From Nitrospira sp. CR1.3 (lineage in GTDB: Bacteria > Nitrospirota > Nitrospiria > Nitrospirales > Nitrospiraceae): a stretch of 64,000 bases of DNA. A program made the position numbers and the translations under genes. The notes below the pieces were generated by a model. That model had not been told where the DNA came from. It made no database searches and worked only from the letters and a program-made list of their open reading frames with translations. Where the stretch lies: assembly GCA_014055525.1 (NCBI GenBank), contig WIAH01000007.1:118128-182127 (forward strand), read 5' to 3'. Of this stretch, positions 43,957-52,631 are shown one piece after another (position 1 is the first letter of the stretch; each line of letters opens with the position of its first letter).

Positions 43957-43985
43957 TTGACCCCCGGACATCGCTTTCCTATACT
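43957..43985 (+). promoter_or_regulatory. Promoter TTGACC-N17-TATACT
   Basis: Near-consensus -35 (43957-43962) and -10 (43980-43985) at 17-base spacing, 27 bases before the AsmA-family ATG at 44013, with AGGAGG in between. Confidence 0.65.
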
Positions 43986-44012
43986 GCGAAAGAGAGCACG
44001 AGGAGGTCTTGC

Positions 44013-45896
44013 ATGAAAATCGTCGCCGGAGTTCTTGTCGTTCTGATTCTCCTTGCCGGCGCGCTTTTCTCCTTACCATTCCTGGTCGATCTCGCCCCGT
44101 ATCAAGATCGTTATACGCCGCTGATCGAAGGCGCGTTGAACCGCAAGGTTCAATTGCAAGGCATTCGTCTGACTCTTTGGCCCCGGATCGGCGCGCGCGT
44201 GCAGGGCTTCGCGATCATGGACGATCCTTCGTTCAGCTCAAGTCCGTTCGCCTCATTGAGTTCGCTGGATGTCGGCGTGAAGCTTCTGCCGTTGCTGAGC
44301 GGAAAAGTCGAAGTGGAAGAAATCGCCCTGCGCGGTCCGGTGATCACTGTGATCAGGAACAAGAACGGGGTGACGAATGTCTCGACCATGGGACCGACAG
44401 CCACTACGTCGCCGGGCGCCGCTCAGCGGCCTGAGTTGCCACCACGGACTGGCGATCCGCTTCAGGCCCTCGCGCTGCTGGCCGTCGATCGCGTCGCGAT
44501 CGACGGGGGACAACTGACCTATCGCGACGACTCGACCGCTCCCGTCACGGAATATCACGTCCGGGATTTCGAGTTGTTATTGCAGTCCGTCCGGCTCGGC
44601 CAGAATCCGACCGTTCATCTGAGCGCCACTGTCCAACCCCATAATCTTCCCGTTAGGCTAGACGGCAGCTTCGGGCCGCTTGTCGAAACGATCGAGGTAA
44701 AGCAATTCGATTTAACGCTGGGGCTCGGCAGGATCGCACTCGCGTTGAAGGGCGCGCTTGTCGGAGGAATGCTGAACGCCACCGTTTCGTCCCCGTCAAT
44801 TAATACGGCCGATGTGCCGATTCGTCTCCCGCTGACCAAACCGGTCCAGGTGAAGGATCTTCGGGTCGTTGCCAGCGCTCCCTATCCGCTGAAGGAGGGA
44901 GTCTCTGCGATGGAGCTGGCCGATGTGTCGGATCTCAGCATGGCCCTCGTGATGGGAAACTCCACGATGCACCTAAAGGGGACCGTCCACGACGGCCATG
45001 CCAAGGTGACGCTTACGGCCCCGTCGGTCAATACTGCCGATCTCCCGGTCGAAACCGGACTTAAGAAACCGGTTGACGTGAAAAATCTCCAAACGACTGT
45101 GGAGCTCAAAGGGCAAGACGCTCGACTGTCCAGTCTTTCATTCGAACTCTTCAACGGCCAGACCAAGGCGCAGGGAAGCATCTCCATAGGATCCTCCGCT
45201 CCGCCCTTCAACGGCAAAGTGACCGTCCGAGGAGTCGAGGCCGGCCCGGCCTTGGCGGCGTTGAGTCCCGATAGCCCGATCTCCGTGAGCGGAGTCGCCG
45301 CCATGGACATGGCGGTGGCCGGACGCGGCTTCTCGATGCCGGACTTGAGCACAGCCCTGGAGGGACCCGGGCACGCGGAAGTGAAAGAGGGAAGGATAGA
45401 GGGGGTCAATCTCGTACAGGAGGTGGTCGCTCTGCTCAACATCGTAGGGCTGCCTCTCGACGGCGCCAAAGCCACTGCGTTCTCCACCATCGAATCCGAT
45501 TTCTTCATCAAGCAGGGGATCGTCCGCATTCAAAAACTTCTGCTGGACAGCCACGATTTCCAGGCGACCGGCGGCGGGACCGTTGGATTCGATCAATCGC
45601 TGAACCTCGCCGTGAATTTGAGTCTCTCTCAAACATTGAGTCAGAAAATTGCCGGCTCCTCGTCGATCGCCAAGCTGGCGATCAAAGACGGACGACTCCG
45701 GCTTCCGCTCACCGTGACCGGGACTACCGGAAATCCCTCGTATGGACTGAATATGAAGGAAGTGACCGGCAAATTACAGGAACAGGTGGAGGAGAGAGTG
45801 AAGGGAGCCGTCAAGGGACTCCTGGAGGGAACGGCCAAACCGGAAGACTTAAAGCAACAGGGTAAAGATTTGCTGAAGGATCTATTCGGTCGATAA
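44013..45896 (+). CDS. AsmA-family envelope protein
   Basis: Inner-membrane-anchored periplasmic protein of the AsmA family, related to proteins implicated in phospholipid transport and outer-membrane assembly. One N-terminal helix (IVAGVLVVLILLAGALFSL) is followed by the AsmA N-domain (IEGALNRKVQLQGIRLTLWP) and beta-rich repeats; the C-terminal AsmA_2-like part contains AEVKEGRIEGVNLVQEVVAL and ATGGGTVGFDQSLNLAVNLS. 627 aa. A well-spaced AGGAGG and a good promoter precede it. MscS follows after 12 bases, probably in one operon. Confidence 0.88.
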   Translation: MKIVAGVLVVLILLAGALFSLPFLVDLAPYQDRYTPLIEGALNRKVQLQGIRLTLWPRIGARVQGFAIMDDPSFSSSPFASLSSLDVGVKLLPLLSGKVEVEEIALRGPVITVIRNKNGVTNVSTMGPTATTSPGAAQRPELPPRTGDPLQALALLAVDRVAIDGGQLTYRDDSTAPVTEYHVRDFELLLQSVRLGQNPTVHLSATVQPHNLPVRLDGSFGPLVETIEVKQFDLTLGLGRIALALKGALVGGMLNATVSSPSINTADVPIRLPLTKPVQVKDLRVVASAPYPLKEGVSAMELADVSDLSMALVMGNSTMHLKGTVHDGHAKVTLTAPSVNTADLPVETGLKKPVDVKNLQTTVELKGQDARLSSLSFELFNGQTKAQGSISIGSSAPPFNGKVTVRGVEAGPALAALSPDSPISVSGVAAMDMAVAGRGFSMPDLSTALEGPGHAEVKEGRIEGVNLVQEVVALLNIVGLPLDGAKATAFSTIESDFFIKQGIVRIQKLLLDSHDFQATGGGTVGFDQSLNLAVNLSLSQTLSQKIAGSSSIAKLAIKDGRLRLPLTVTGTTGNPSYGLNMKEVTGKLQEQVEERVKGAVKGLLEGTAKPEDLKQQGKDLLKDLFGR

Positions 45897-45908
45897 GGAG
45901 GATATTCG

Positions 45909-46697
45909 ATGATTGCGATGGACACCCTCACTCAATATGCCGTGCAATATGGCATGCAGGCCGTCGTGGCGATCGGCATTTTCACCGCCGGAGTCATGGT
46001 TGCGCGGTGGGCAGGAAATTTGGCGCAGCAGCAGCTCGACCGTCATACCCTGGAACCGCCGGTTCGGCTCTTGCTGGTGCGCGTCGTCAAAATTATCGTC
46101 CTGTTGTTCACCGCCGTCATTGCGCTTGATGCGCTGGGAGTTCCGATCGCCCCGCTGGTTGCCGGCATCGGTGTTGCCGGAGTGGGAATCGGTCTCGCCC
46201 TTCAGGGCGTGCTCAGCAACGTGATGGCAGGGCTTTCCATCATTTTCACCAAACCTTACAGGGTTGGAGAACATATCTCGCTGTTAGGCGTGCATGGCGA
46301 CGTCGTCATGATCGACATCTTCTCCACGACCCTCATGCATGCGGACCATTCGCGCGTCATTATTCCGAACCGGAAGATTGTCGGAGAAATTCTCCACAAT
46401 TTCGGAACAATTCGGCAGATCCAGCTCACTGTGGATGTCGCCTACACGACCGACCTCAATCAAGCGCTGGCTATTGCGCGGGAAGTTCTCGCCATGCACT
46501 CCAAAGTCCTGAAGGATCCCGCCCCCACGATCGGCGTCAGCGCCCTCGGGCACCCTGCCGTTACCATCGCCATCCAACCCTGGACCGCAGTCGCCGACTA
46601 TGGTTCGACTCAGGGAGAAATCAACAAGGCGATCATGGAGCGATTTCGAGCGGCTCACATAGAGTTCCCGCCTCCCGCGCCCGCTGCAAAAATATAG
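45909..46697 (+). CDS. mscS: Small-conductance mechanosensitive channel (MscS family)
   Basis: Membrane channel that opens under tension to relieve osmotic down-shock. Three membrane helices; TM3 carries the Gly/Ala-rich pore motif GVAGVGIGLALQGVLSNVMAG (about residue 92), followed by the beta domain (FTKPYRVGEHISLLGVHGDV) and cytoplasmic vestibule. 262 aa. TAAGGAGG lies just before ATG 45909. Another tension channel, MscL, is encoded 1.3 kb downstream. Confidence 0.94.
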   Translation: MIAMDTLTQYAVQYGMQAVVAIGIFTAGVMVARWAGNLAQQQLDRHTLEPPVRLLLVRVVKIIVLLFTAVIALDALGVPIAPLVAGIGVAGVGIGLALQGVLSNVMAGLSIIFTKPYRVGEHISLLGVHGDVVMIDIFSTTLMHADHSRVIIPNRKIVGEILHNFGTIRQIQLTVDVAYTTDLNQALAIAREVLAMHSKVLKDPAPTIGVSALGHPAVTIAIQPWTAVADYGSTQGEINKAIMERFRAAHIEFPPPAPAAKI

Positions 46698-46775
46698 ACA
46701 TGTGATGCCGCGTCGAATGCGTTTCCTGTGCGTGAGAGAGTATTCCATCTCTTTCTCCGGTCAAGCACTGCAACA

Positions 46776-46804
46776 TTGCCAAAACAGCGGTGATCGGCTA
46801 TACA
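46776..46804 (+). promoter_or_regulatory. Promoter TTGCCA-N17-TATACA
   Basis: -35 TTGCCA (46776-46781) and -10 TATACA (46799-46804), spacer 17. The predicted leader to ATG 46907 is about 95 bases. Confidence 0.55.
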
Positions 46805-46906
46805 ACTACGGCTTTCTACCTGGCTTGGCCGGACACAATCCGCAGCGACTCGGGAGGAATCGTGCAGTCTTGTGCGAAAGCAACATTCATTATCCGGGAG
46901 ATTCTG

Positions 46907-48013
46907 ATGAAGGGTCGTTCATTCATCGCTCTGCTCGTTTGTCTCGTTCTTCCAAGTTTTGCGATTGCCGCTGATTCAGCGGATGTCGCAACGGCTCCTC
47001 CGGCTCCCGCTCCGGTGGATATTCTCACCTTAAAAGACGGCGGCATCCTTTACGGCGAAGTCATCGAGATGACGGATGGAGTGTTGTACCTCAAAACGGG
47101 GGACAGTCCCGATAAAGTCTTCAAAGTGAAATGGGGTGAGATCAGCAAACTGGCCCTGACGCACCCGCTTCCCTTTCATCTAAAGGAGGGGACGGTATTG
47201 GTGGGAACTGCTGAGGCTGGCAAGGAGGGGTTTCTCCTCTTGAGGGTGGCATCGCTGGCGGAGCCCATCACGATTCCGCTGGAATCGGTCGCTTCAGTCA
47301 ATCCCCTTGTCCAACCGCCGGTTATTTTTATCGGCGCCGTGACGGCCGGCATTTCCACAGCCAGCGGCAATACCAACTTCCAGAACGCCAGCTTCCTCTT
47401 GGATTTGACCGGACGCAGCGAAAAGTTGCGGCTCCTGCTGAACGGCCGCTACGTCTACAACGAAAATAACAACCAGCTCGCCGCCCGAAACGCGCGCGGC
47501 ACCATCAAGCTCGACTTCTTCTTCACCAAACGGTTTTATGCCTTTACCAGCGCCTATTTCGAGCAGGACACATTTCAGGATTTGAATCTCCGGACGGCAC
47601 TGGCCACCGGGCCTGGTTACCAATTTATCGACCAGGGGGATTTTTCCAGCCCCTATTTCAAGGACATGACTCTTTCCGGAGAATTCGGCGTCAGCTATTT
47701 CAACGAAGATTTCAAGAATCTCGCCGACCAGTCGTCTGTGCGAGGACGCGGTTCCTTCAGATTCAACTGGCCGATGTTTGACGAGCGGATCGTCATCTAC
47801 CATTTTGATGAATTTTTCCCGTCGTTCCAGAACTCTCAGGACTACTACCTCACGATGGACCAGGGCATCAGGTTGAAGCTCATCGAGGGTTTCGTGGCTA
47901 ACTTCCAGTTCACATATCGTTACAACAACAAGCCTCCGGCCGGTGTTCAAAGCACCGATACCCTGTACCTGATCACATTTGGCTACAATTTTGACACGAC
48001 AAGGAAGCGGTGA
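46907..48013 (+). CDS. DUF481 outer-membrane beta-barrel protein
   Basis: Predicted outer-membrane protein of the DUF481 (YdiY-like) family. A signal peptide ([16 protein letters not shown]) is followed by a soluble N-domain with [20 protein letters not shown], a fold resembling a small SH3-like barrel, then beta-strands with alternating aromatics ([34 protein letters not shown]) ending [10 protein letters not shown], as barrels often do. GGGAGA precedes ATG 46907; the longer upstream frame lacks a signal peptide. Function unknown. Confidence 0.85.
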   Translation: MKGRSFIALLVCLVLPSFAIAADSADVATAPPAPAPVDILTLKDGGILYGEVIEMTDGVLYLKTGDSPDKVFKVKWGEISKLALTHPLPFHLKEGTVLVGTAEAGKEGFLLLRVASLAEPITIPLESVASVNPLVQPPVIFIGAVTAGISTASGNTNFQNASFLLDLTGRSEKLRLLLNGRYVYNENNNQLAARNARGTIKLDFFFTKRFYAFTSAYFEQDTFQDLNLRTALATGPGYQFIDQGDFSSPYFKDMTLSGEFGVSYFNEDFKNLADQSSVRGRGSFRFNWPMFDERIVIYHFDEFFPSFQNSQDYYLTMDQGIRLKLIEGFVANFQFTYRYNNKPPAGVQSTDTLYLITFGYNFDTTRKR

Positions 48014-48060
48014 ACGCGGCGGACAATGTCCCGTATCCCATTTCGACAAGGAGGATTCCG

Positions 48061-48477
48061 ATGCTGAAAGAGTTCAAAGAGTTTGCGATGAAGGGCAACG
48101 TCCTCGACATGGCCATCGGCGTGATCATCGGCGGCGCTTTTGGGAAAATTGTTTCTTCCCTCGTCAGCGACGTGCTGATGCCGCCCATCGGACTGCTGAT
48201 GGGCAAGGTCGATTTTTCCAGTCTGTTCTTGAACTTGTCCGGAACCCCTCAACCCTCTCTGGTTGCGGCAAAGGCGGCCGGGGTCCCAACCGTCAACTAC
48301 GGGGTGTTCCTTCAGACCATATTTGACTTTGTCATCGTGGCATTCGTAATCTTTTTGCTGGTCAAGCAGATCAACCGGTTTAAGAAAGACGCGCCGCCAG
48401 CACCGCCGGCCGGTCCGACCAACGAAGAAAAGCTGCTCATGGAGATCCGGGATGCCCTGAAGGGGCAACGGCATTAA
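48061..48477 (+). CDS. mscL: Large-conductance mechanosensitive channel MscL
   Basis: Pentameric channel opened by membrane tension, an emergency valve in hypo-osmotic shock. Start [19 protein letters not shown] is diagnostic, with TM1 [19 protein letters not shown] and TM2 [20 protein letters not shown], and a C-terminal helix with [14 protein letters not shown]. 138 aa. AAGGAGG precedes ATG 48061; the upstream extension is not conserved-looking. Confidence 0.96.
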   Translation: MLKEFKEFAMKGNVLDMAIGVIIGGAFGKIVSSLVSDVLMPPIGLLMGKVDFSSLFLNLSGTPQPSLVAAKAAGVPTVNYGVFLQTIFDFVIVAFVIFLLVKQINRFKKDAPPAPPAGPTNEEKLLMEIRDALKGQRH

Positions 48478-48511
48478 TGGATCGGTCTTGCCTTTTCCCG
48501 ACACGTTAGGC

Positions 48512-48526
48512 GGGGACACGCTCCCC
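48512..48526 (+). terminator. Small hairpin after mscL
   Basis: GGGGA-CACGC-TCCCC forms a 5-bp GC-rich hairpin 35 bases after the mscL stop. It is short and lacks a U-tract, so it is a weak terminator candidate. Confidence 0.3.
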
Positions 48527-48598
48527 CTGCCGCAAGCCCGGCGCATGCCGTGCCTGTCACAAGAAAGAAGAGCGCATCGAAAATCCAAGGAGGATTCA

Positions 48599-49759
48599 AT
48601 GCGAAGCGGGAGGATACTTGCGATCGTTTTGGGATTGATCGTCACCATCGGGTTGGCCAGGGAGGGAACTGCGGCCTGGTACATGCAGGAGGAGGCTCCA
48701 AACGACACCTCGAGCCGTGCACTCAATGAAATGAAAGCCAAGGCCAGGGAACTGCCGCGCGCGGCCGATCCGCGTGACGCGCGGATCGCCGCGCTTGAAA
48801 AACAAGTCGCGGATCTTGATGGCGAGCTCGCTCGCCTGAGGAGCGCATCCGGAAATCTGAGTGATGCCAATCGCCGAGCCGGCGACCTAGAGCGCCAGCT
48901 CGCCGACCGCGACCGCGAACTCGCTGCCCTCCGTTCCAATACCGGAGACTCCTCGAAACTCGCCAGCCAGCTATCGTCGACGCAGGGAGAACTCAATCTG
49001 TCGAAAGCCCACGCCGCCGATCTCGAGAAACAAATGGCCGCTCTTACGGCTTCATCCGGTGCAGAAATCGCGGCGCTTCAAGCCGGCGCGGGGGACAAGG
49101 ACAAGCTCGCCGCAGACCTGGCTGCGGCCAGGCAGCGGACCGCGGAACTTGAAGCCCAATGTGCGGCTTTGGGAAATGCGGCCGGGGACAAAGACAAGCT
49201 GGCTTCCGAGCTGGCCGCTGCCAAGCAACACACGGCTGATCTTGAGAAACAACTGGCTGATCGGGATCGTGAACTTGCCGGACTGCGCGGCGATCTTTCA
49301 GCTGAGATGGCAAAGCTGAAAGAAGCCCAGCGCGGGTTGGTCCGGGCACTGAGGCCTCAGATAGAAAAGAAGAACATTACCGTCGATCTGAACAACGAAA
49401 GACTGTTGATCAACCTGGCCTCTGGCTATCTCTTCGGCTCAGGTGAAGACGAACTCAAGCCCGCGGGAGCCGATACCCTGAGACAAGTCGGCGCAATCCT
49501 GAAGGACTTCCCTGAATACAAGGTTGCGGTCGACGGCCATACGGACAACCGGCCGATTCGCAGCACGTTGAAGAAGAAATTCCCGTCGAATAAGGAACTG
49601 TCCGAAGCCCGCGCGGCCAACGCGGCGAAAGCTCTGGAGAGCGGCGGGCTGTCGAACTCGTCCACAGCCGGCTATGCGGACACGAAACCGGTGGCCCCAA
49701 ACACGACCGATGCGGGGCGAGCGCAAAACCGCCGCGTCGAGGTCCGGGTGACCAAATAA
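48599..49759 (+). CDS. OmpA-family protein with coiled-coil repeats
   Basis: Envelope protein with a signal peptide (GRILAIVLGLIVTIGLAREG), a long coiled-coil (about residues 55-260) and a C-terminal OmpA domain that should bind peptidoglycan (VAVDGHTDNRPI, SEARAANAAKAL, NRRVEVRV). The coil holds near-repeats of GDKDKLA...LAAA and DLEKQLADRDRELAGLRGD spaced about 35-40 residues. AAGGAGG precedes ATG 48599. A bidirectional hairpin follows its stop. It may tether the outer membrane to the wall. Confidence 0.9.
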   Translation: MRSGRILAIVLGLIVTIGLAREGTAAWYMQEEAPNDTSSRALNEMKAKARELPRAADPRDARIAALEKQVADLDGELARLRSASGNLSDANRRAGDLERQLADRDRELAALRSNTGDSSKLASQLSSTQGELNLSKAHAADLEKQMAALTASSGAEIAALQAGAGDKDKLAADLAAARQRTAELEAQCAALGNAAGDKDKLASELAAAKQHTADLEKQLADRDRELAGLRGDLSAEMAKLKEAQRGLVRALRPQIEKKNITVDLNNERLLINLASGYLFGSGEDELKPAGADTLRQVGAILKDFPEYKVAVDGHTDNRPIRSTLKKKFPSNKELSEARAANAAKALESGGLSNSSTAGYADTKPVAPNTTDAGRAQNRRVEVRVTK

Positions 49760-49775
49760 TAGAAGGAAGCTCTCT

Positions 49776-49813
49776 GGAAGTAGGGGTTTTGCTGCTTGAG
49801 GACCCCTACTTCC
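49776..49813. terminator. Bidirectional stem-loop between convergent genes
   Basis: GGAAGTAGGGGT (49776-49787) and its exact complement ACCCCTACTTCC (49802-49813) form a 12-bp stem with a 14-base loop, between the stop codons of the OmpA and substrate-binding-protein genes. Confidence 0.65.
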
Positions 49814-49823
49814 CTTCGTGGAA

Positions 49824-51071
49824 TTATAACTTGCAGTTGCGCTGCTCAACCGCGCCCGGATTGGAGTCGCCTCGAACCGTTGCAAGAATTTTGTAGTGGC
49901 CCAATCCCAGTTCCTTCCCAAACGCCTCTCCGACAAGGACATCCTGAACGTGTTGATGGTCCGAAGCGCGAAACAGGGACTTTCCTTCTTTCAGTCCGTC
50001 GAATTCATGGCCTTCCAAGGCCTTGATCACCGCCGCCGTGTCTGTCGTGCCGGCGCGTTGAACTGCTTCAAGGATTTGTGTCATCGCAGCATAGCCGAGA
50101 TAGCAACGAGAAGTCGGTGTGTGATTGTATTTGTCGATCACTGCCTGGATGAATCGCTTTGAGCTTTCCGTATTGATCTTGGGGTCCCAGATCAGCCCCC
50201 AGATGCCTGCGTTGCTGGCGTAGCCCAACGGGCGGCCGATTTGCTCGCCGCTGACCATGCCTCCCACGCCGATCTTTTCTTTCGCCAGTTCCAGCTTCGC
50301 ATAGCCTTTCAACGCATTCACGAGATCCCATCCATAGAGATTCAGGATGACGACGGTGGGATTCTTGGCTTTCGCCGCCGTGAGGGCCGGACCAAAATCG
50401 GTGGAACCGAACGGCACGACCGCTTCGCCGACAAATTCAACCTTGTGAGTCTGCGCCGCATCGACCATCGCCTGGGCGGCGGACTTCCCATCGAGGGTGC
50501 TCGCCGTAATCATGTACCAACGGGTTCCGTAGGCTTTGACCAGGTGCGGCGCGACTGCCTCCGTCATCATCCGCGCGTTCGGCATGAACACGAATGTGTG
50601 AGAGTTGCAGGCTACCCCGGTCAGTTCAGGCAGGTGGGCGCCGGTCACCATGAACAGCTTGTTTTCCTTTTGGGCCAGCGCGCTGACGGCGAGGGCACAG
50701 TCTCCGTTGAACGTCCCCATCAAGAAGTCGACCCGGTCCTCTTTGATGAATTTGGTCGCCACTTTGACGGCCGTGTCGGGATTGGATGCATCGTCGGCTT
50801 CGAGAATCGCGACCGGCCGTCCGAGGACTCCTCCGTTCTTGTTGAACAGATCCACAGCGACGTTGGCTCCGTGCACATCGTGAATTGACGACGTCTTGTA
50901 AGGACTCGATAGCGGATCGAGCATGCCGATTTTGATCGGCTCGGCGGCATAGGCCAAAGGATTTCCGGGCGCCGAGCCGAGCACGTTGGCAGCGAGCTCG
51001 CCGAAGGCAAGCGCGCCGCCGGTCAAAGCCGACAATTGTAGAAAACGTCTTCGCGAGATATTGTGCGTCAT
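49824..51071 (-). CDS. Tat-exported substrate-binding protein (Leu/Ile/Val-urea type)
   Basis: Periplasmic binding protein of the type 1 fold used by branched-chain amino-acid/urea/amide ABC systems. A Tat signal (SRRRFLQLSALTGGALAFG) leads into PIKIGMLDPLSSPYKTS, then VAILEADDASNPDTAVKVA, GTFNGDCALAVSAL and MVSGEQIGRPLG. The ligand is unknown. No permease or ATPase gene lies in the window, so it is an orphan here. ATG 51071 has AAGGAGG upstream. The protein ends RNCKL with a Cys near the C-terminus, which is unusual. Confidence 0.9.
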   Translation of the reverse strand: MTHNISRRRFLQLSALTGGALAFGELAANVLGSAPGNPLAYAAEPIKIGMLDPLSSPYKTSSIHDVHGANVAVDLFNKNGGVLGRPVAILEADDASNPDTAVKVATKFIKEDRVDFLMGTFNGDCALAVSALAQKENKLFMVTGAHLPELTGVACNSHTFVFMPNARMMTEAVAPHLVKAYGTRWYMITASTLDGKSAAQAMVDAAQTHKVEFVGEAVVPFGSTDFGPALTAAKAKNPTVVILNLYGWDLVNALKGYAKLELAKEKIGVGGMVSGEQIGRPLGYASNAGIWGLIWDPKINTESSKRFIQAVIDKYNHTPTSRCYLGYAAMTQILEAVQRAGTTDTAAVIKALEGHEFDGLKEGKSLFRASDHQHVQDVLVGEAFGKELGLGHYKILATVRGDSNPGAVEQRNCKL

Positions 51072-51124
51072 CCCATCCTCCTTCTCGTTCATGCCTTATC
51101 GCGACAGTGGTCTATCCGGACGGT

Positions 51125-51724
51125 TCACGATCTCACAGTTCGAAGCTCAGCCTCGAGCTCTGCAATCCGCGTTTTCAGAGAAGCGGCAAGCTCTTCTACC
51201 TCTGCCAGCGAATATCGCGGCACAATGTACTTTGAGCAGTTCCAGTCGAACGAGACGACGTCAATGACCACGACACGCTCCACGTTCGACCGATTCTTCG
51301 AATCCGTCAATCGCGCCATAAGCTCGGGGTGGGTGCGGACGTCCTCGGTCCGGGCGTGGCCAAGAATCTTCAGCCGCTCGCGGTTCTTGTAGTCCATCAA
51401 AAATAACGCAACGCGACTGTTCACGGAAACGTTCCCGGTACTTAACAGTTGCCGGTTCCCCTTGTAATCGGCAAAGGCCAATGTCGCGGGATCGAGCACT
51501 CGCAGAAATCCGACCGGCCCGCCGCGATGTTGAACGTACGGCCACCCGCTCTCGCCGACCGTGCCGAGATAGAAGCTATCCCGAGCCGAAATGAACTCTG
51601 CTTCAGCCTCGCCGAGCGGATCACGCTCAGGAGCGTCGGCTATCTGCGTCGCGCGTCCATAGTACTGGTATTGCGCTCGGCACACGGACTCGGTCATGGT
51701 CACATCAAGATACTTCAGTGCCAT
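51125..51724 (-). CDS. Pyridoxamine 5'-phosphate oxidase-like protein
   Basis: FMN-binding split-barrel protein of the PNPOx-like family, 199 aa. Key stretch ISARDSFYLGTVGESGWPYV matches the flavin-binding strand pair; PVGFLRVLDPATLAFADYKG and NSRVALFLMDYKNRERLKILG continue the barrel. A C-terminal coiled segment follows. Substrate unknown. GGAGACAAT before ATG 51724 is a moderate ribosome site; an open frame continues to 51856. A short upstream frame overlaps the start. It diverges from a CGNR-type regulator gene. Confidence 0.88.
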   Translation of the reverse strand: MALKYLDVTMTESVCRAQYQYYGRATQIADAPERDPLGEAEAEFISARDSFYLGTVGESGWPYVQHRGGPVGFLRVLDPATLAFADYKGNRQLLSTGNVSVNSRVALFLMDYKNRERLKILGHARTEDVRTHPELMARLTDSKNRSNVERVVVIDVVSFDWNCSKYIVPRYSLAEVEELAASLKTRIAELEAELRTVRS

Positions 51725-51798
51725 CGTAGTATTGTCTCCGGCGACCCGGCATGATAACTGCCCTTCGGCTCGGACCGAATGACGATGGCCATGCTCAT
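51715..51798 (-). CDS. Possible upstream short ORF, 27 codons
   Basis: A 27-residue frame beginning MSMAIVIRSEPKGSY is preceded by GGAGAAGAATCT and its TGA lies within the first codons of the oxidase gene, overlapping it by ten bases in another frame. Such overlap would couple the two translations. It has no family match and may be chance. Confidence 0.3.
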   Translation of the reverse strand: MSMAIVIRSEPKGSYHAGSPETILRWH

Positions 51799-51876
51799 AG
51801 ATTCTTCTCCTTCGCGATAAGTTCGCCGCCAACGCGACAAACAACCGCCAGAGCATATAACCTTCTAATATATACT

Positions 51877-51911
51877 TTGACAGTTATACGCCTCAGAGGC
51901 TAACCTGTCAA
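51877..51911. promoter_or_regulatory. 35-bp palindrome in the divergent intergenic region
   Basis: TTGACAG at the left and CTGTCAA at the right are exact inverted copies; the centre GCCTC-A-GAGGC is also a perfect palindrome; TTA and TAAC flank it. Only one base in the left arm breaks the symmetry locally. It lies between the flavin-barrel gene and the CGNR gene and fits a dimeric-regulator operator. Confidence 0.65.
51883..51911 (-). promoter_or_regulatory. Promoter TTGACA-N17-TATAAC toward the oxidase gene
   Basis: On the minus strand TTGACA (51911-51906) is a perfect -35 and TATAAC (51888-51883) a near-perfect -10, exactly 17 bases apart, and both lie inside the 35-bp palindrome. Binding there would block the promoter. 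Confidence 0.65.
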
Positions 51912-51956
51912 GGGTTGTTTTGTTGGTTCATGGTCATGACGGGAGAGGCTATCACC

Positions 51957-52598
51957 GTGGGGAGAGAACAGTCGAAGCAGCGCTTCTTATTTGTGGGCAA
52001 TCATTCTTGCCTGGATTTCATCAACACGCAGATGATCGTTCGAGGAAATTTGACGGACCTTTTAGGTGGGCATGCGGATTTTGTCGACTGGCTGGTTCGG
52101 GCAAAAATTCTCAGTCAGGCCCAGGCCTCGGCGGTCTCGACGGAGTGGAGTCGCAAGGAGCGGGAGCAGCTTCTTGAACAGGGGATTTTGTTCCGCAAGA
52201 CCTTGCGGGACATCGCCGAGCGGATCGTTGCCCGTAGGCCTATCTCCGCCTCATCGATCAAATCGATCAACCAATTGACGGCCCGGCGCCCGGGCTACAC
52301 GCAACTTTCTTACGCCGAAGGGCGCTTTGAGCGCCGCTTTCAACCGTACGCAGCGCAAAAAGACGGCCTGCTGGCCCCGCTCGCCGAGGCTGCGATCGAC
52401 TTGCTCTGTACAGGGGACCTGTCCCTGGTTAAGAAATGCGGAAATACGGCCTGCATCTTATACTTTTACGACACGACCAAGAATCACGCCCGCAATTGGT
52501 GCAGCATGCGGTTGTGTGGAAATCGAATGAAAGTCGCGGCCCATTATCGCAAGAAGCAAAGGAAGGCCAAAGAAAAGCTGCCGCGCAGGCGCAATTAG
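51957..52598 (+). CDS. ABATE/CGNR zinc-finger regulator
   Basis: Putative transcription regulator: an N-terminal ABATE-type (stress-induced) domain beginning FLFVGNHSCLDFINT and a C-terminal CGNR zinc finger. Zinc residues are in KKCGNTACILYFYD and NWCSMRLCGNR. Such proteins commonly control a neighbouring gene. The GTG start was chosen because GGGAGAGG sits eight bases upstream; ATG 51930 and ATG 51936 in the same frame lack a ribosome site. The divergent flavin-barrel gene and the palindrome between are candidate targets. Confidence 0.82.
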   Translation: MGREQSKQRFLFVGNHSCLDFINTQMIVRGNLTDLLGGHADFVDWLVRAKILSQAQASAVSTEWSRKEREQLLEQGILFRKTLRDIAERIVARRPISASSIKSINQLTARRPGYTQLSYAEGRFERRFQPYAAQKDGLLAPLAEAAIDLLCTGDLSLVKKCGNTACILYFYDTTKNHARNWCSMRLCGNRMKVAAHYRKKQRKAKEKLPRRRN

Positions 52599-52631
52599 AG
52601 CCGAAATTCCCAGCCTACCGGGCACTACCGA

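Noticed and set aside
48866..49318. Possible tandem DNA repeat or CRISPR-like pattern in the OmpA gene
   Set aside because: The repeats are imperfect, in frame and encode coiled-coil heptads; there are no constant repeats with variable spacers and no cas genes.
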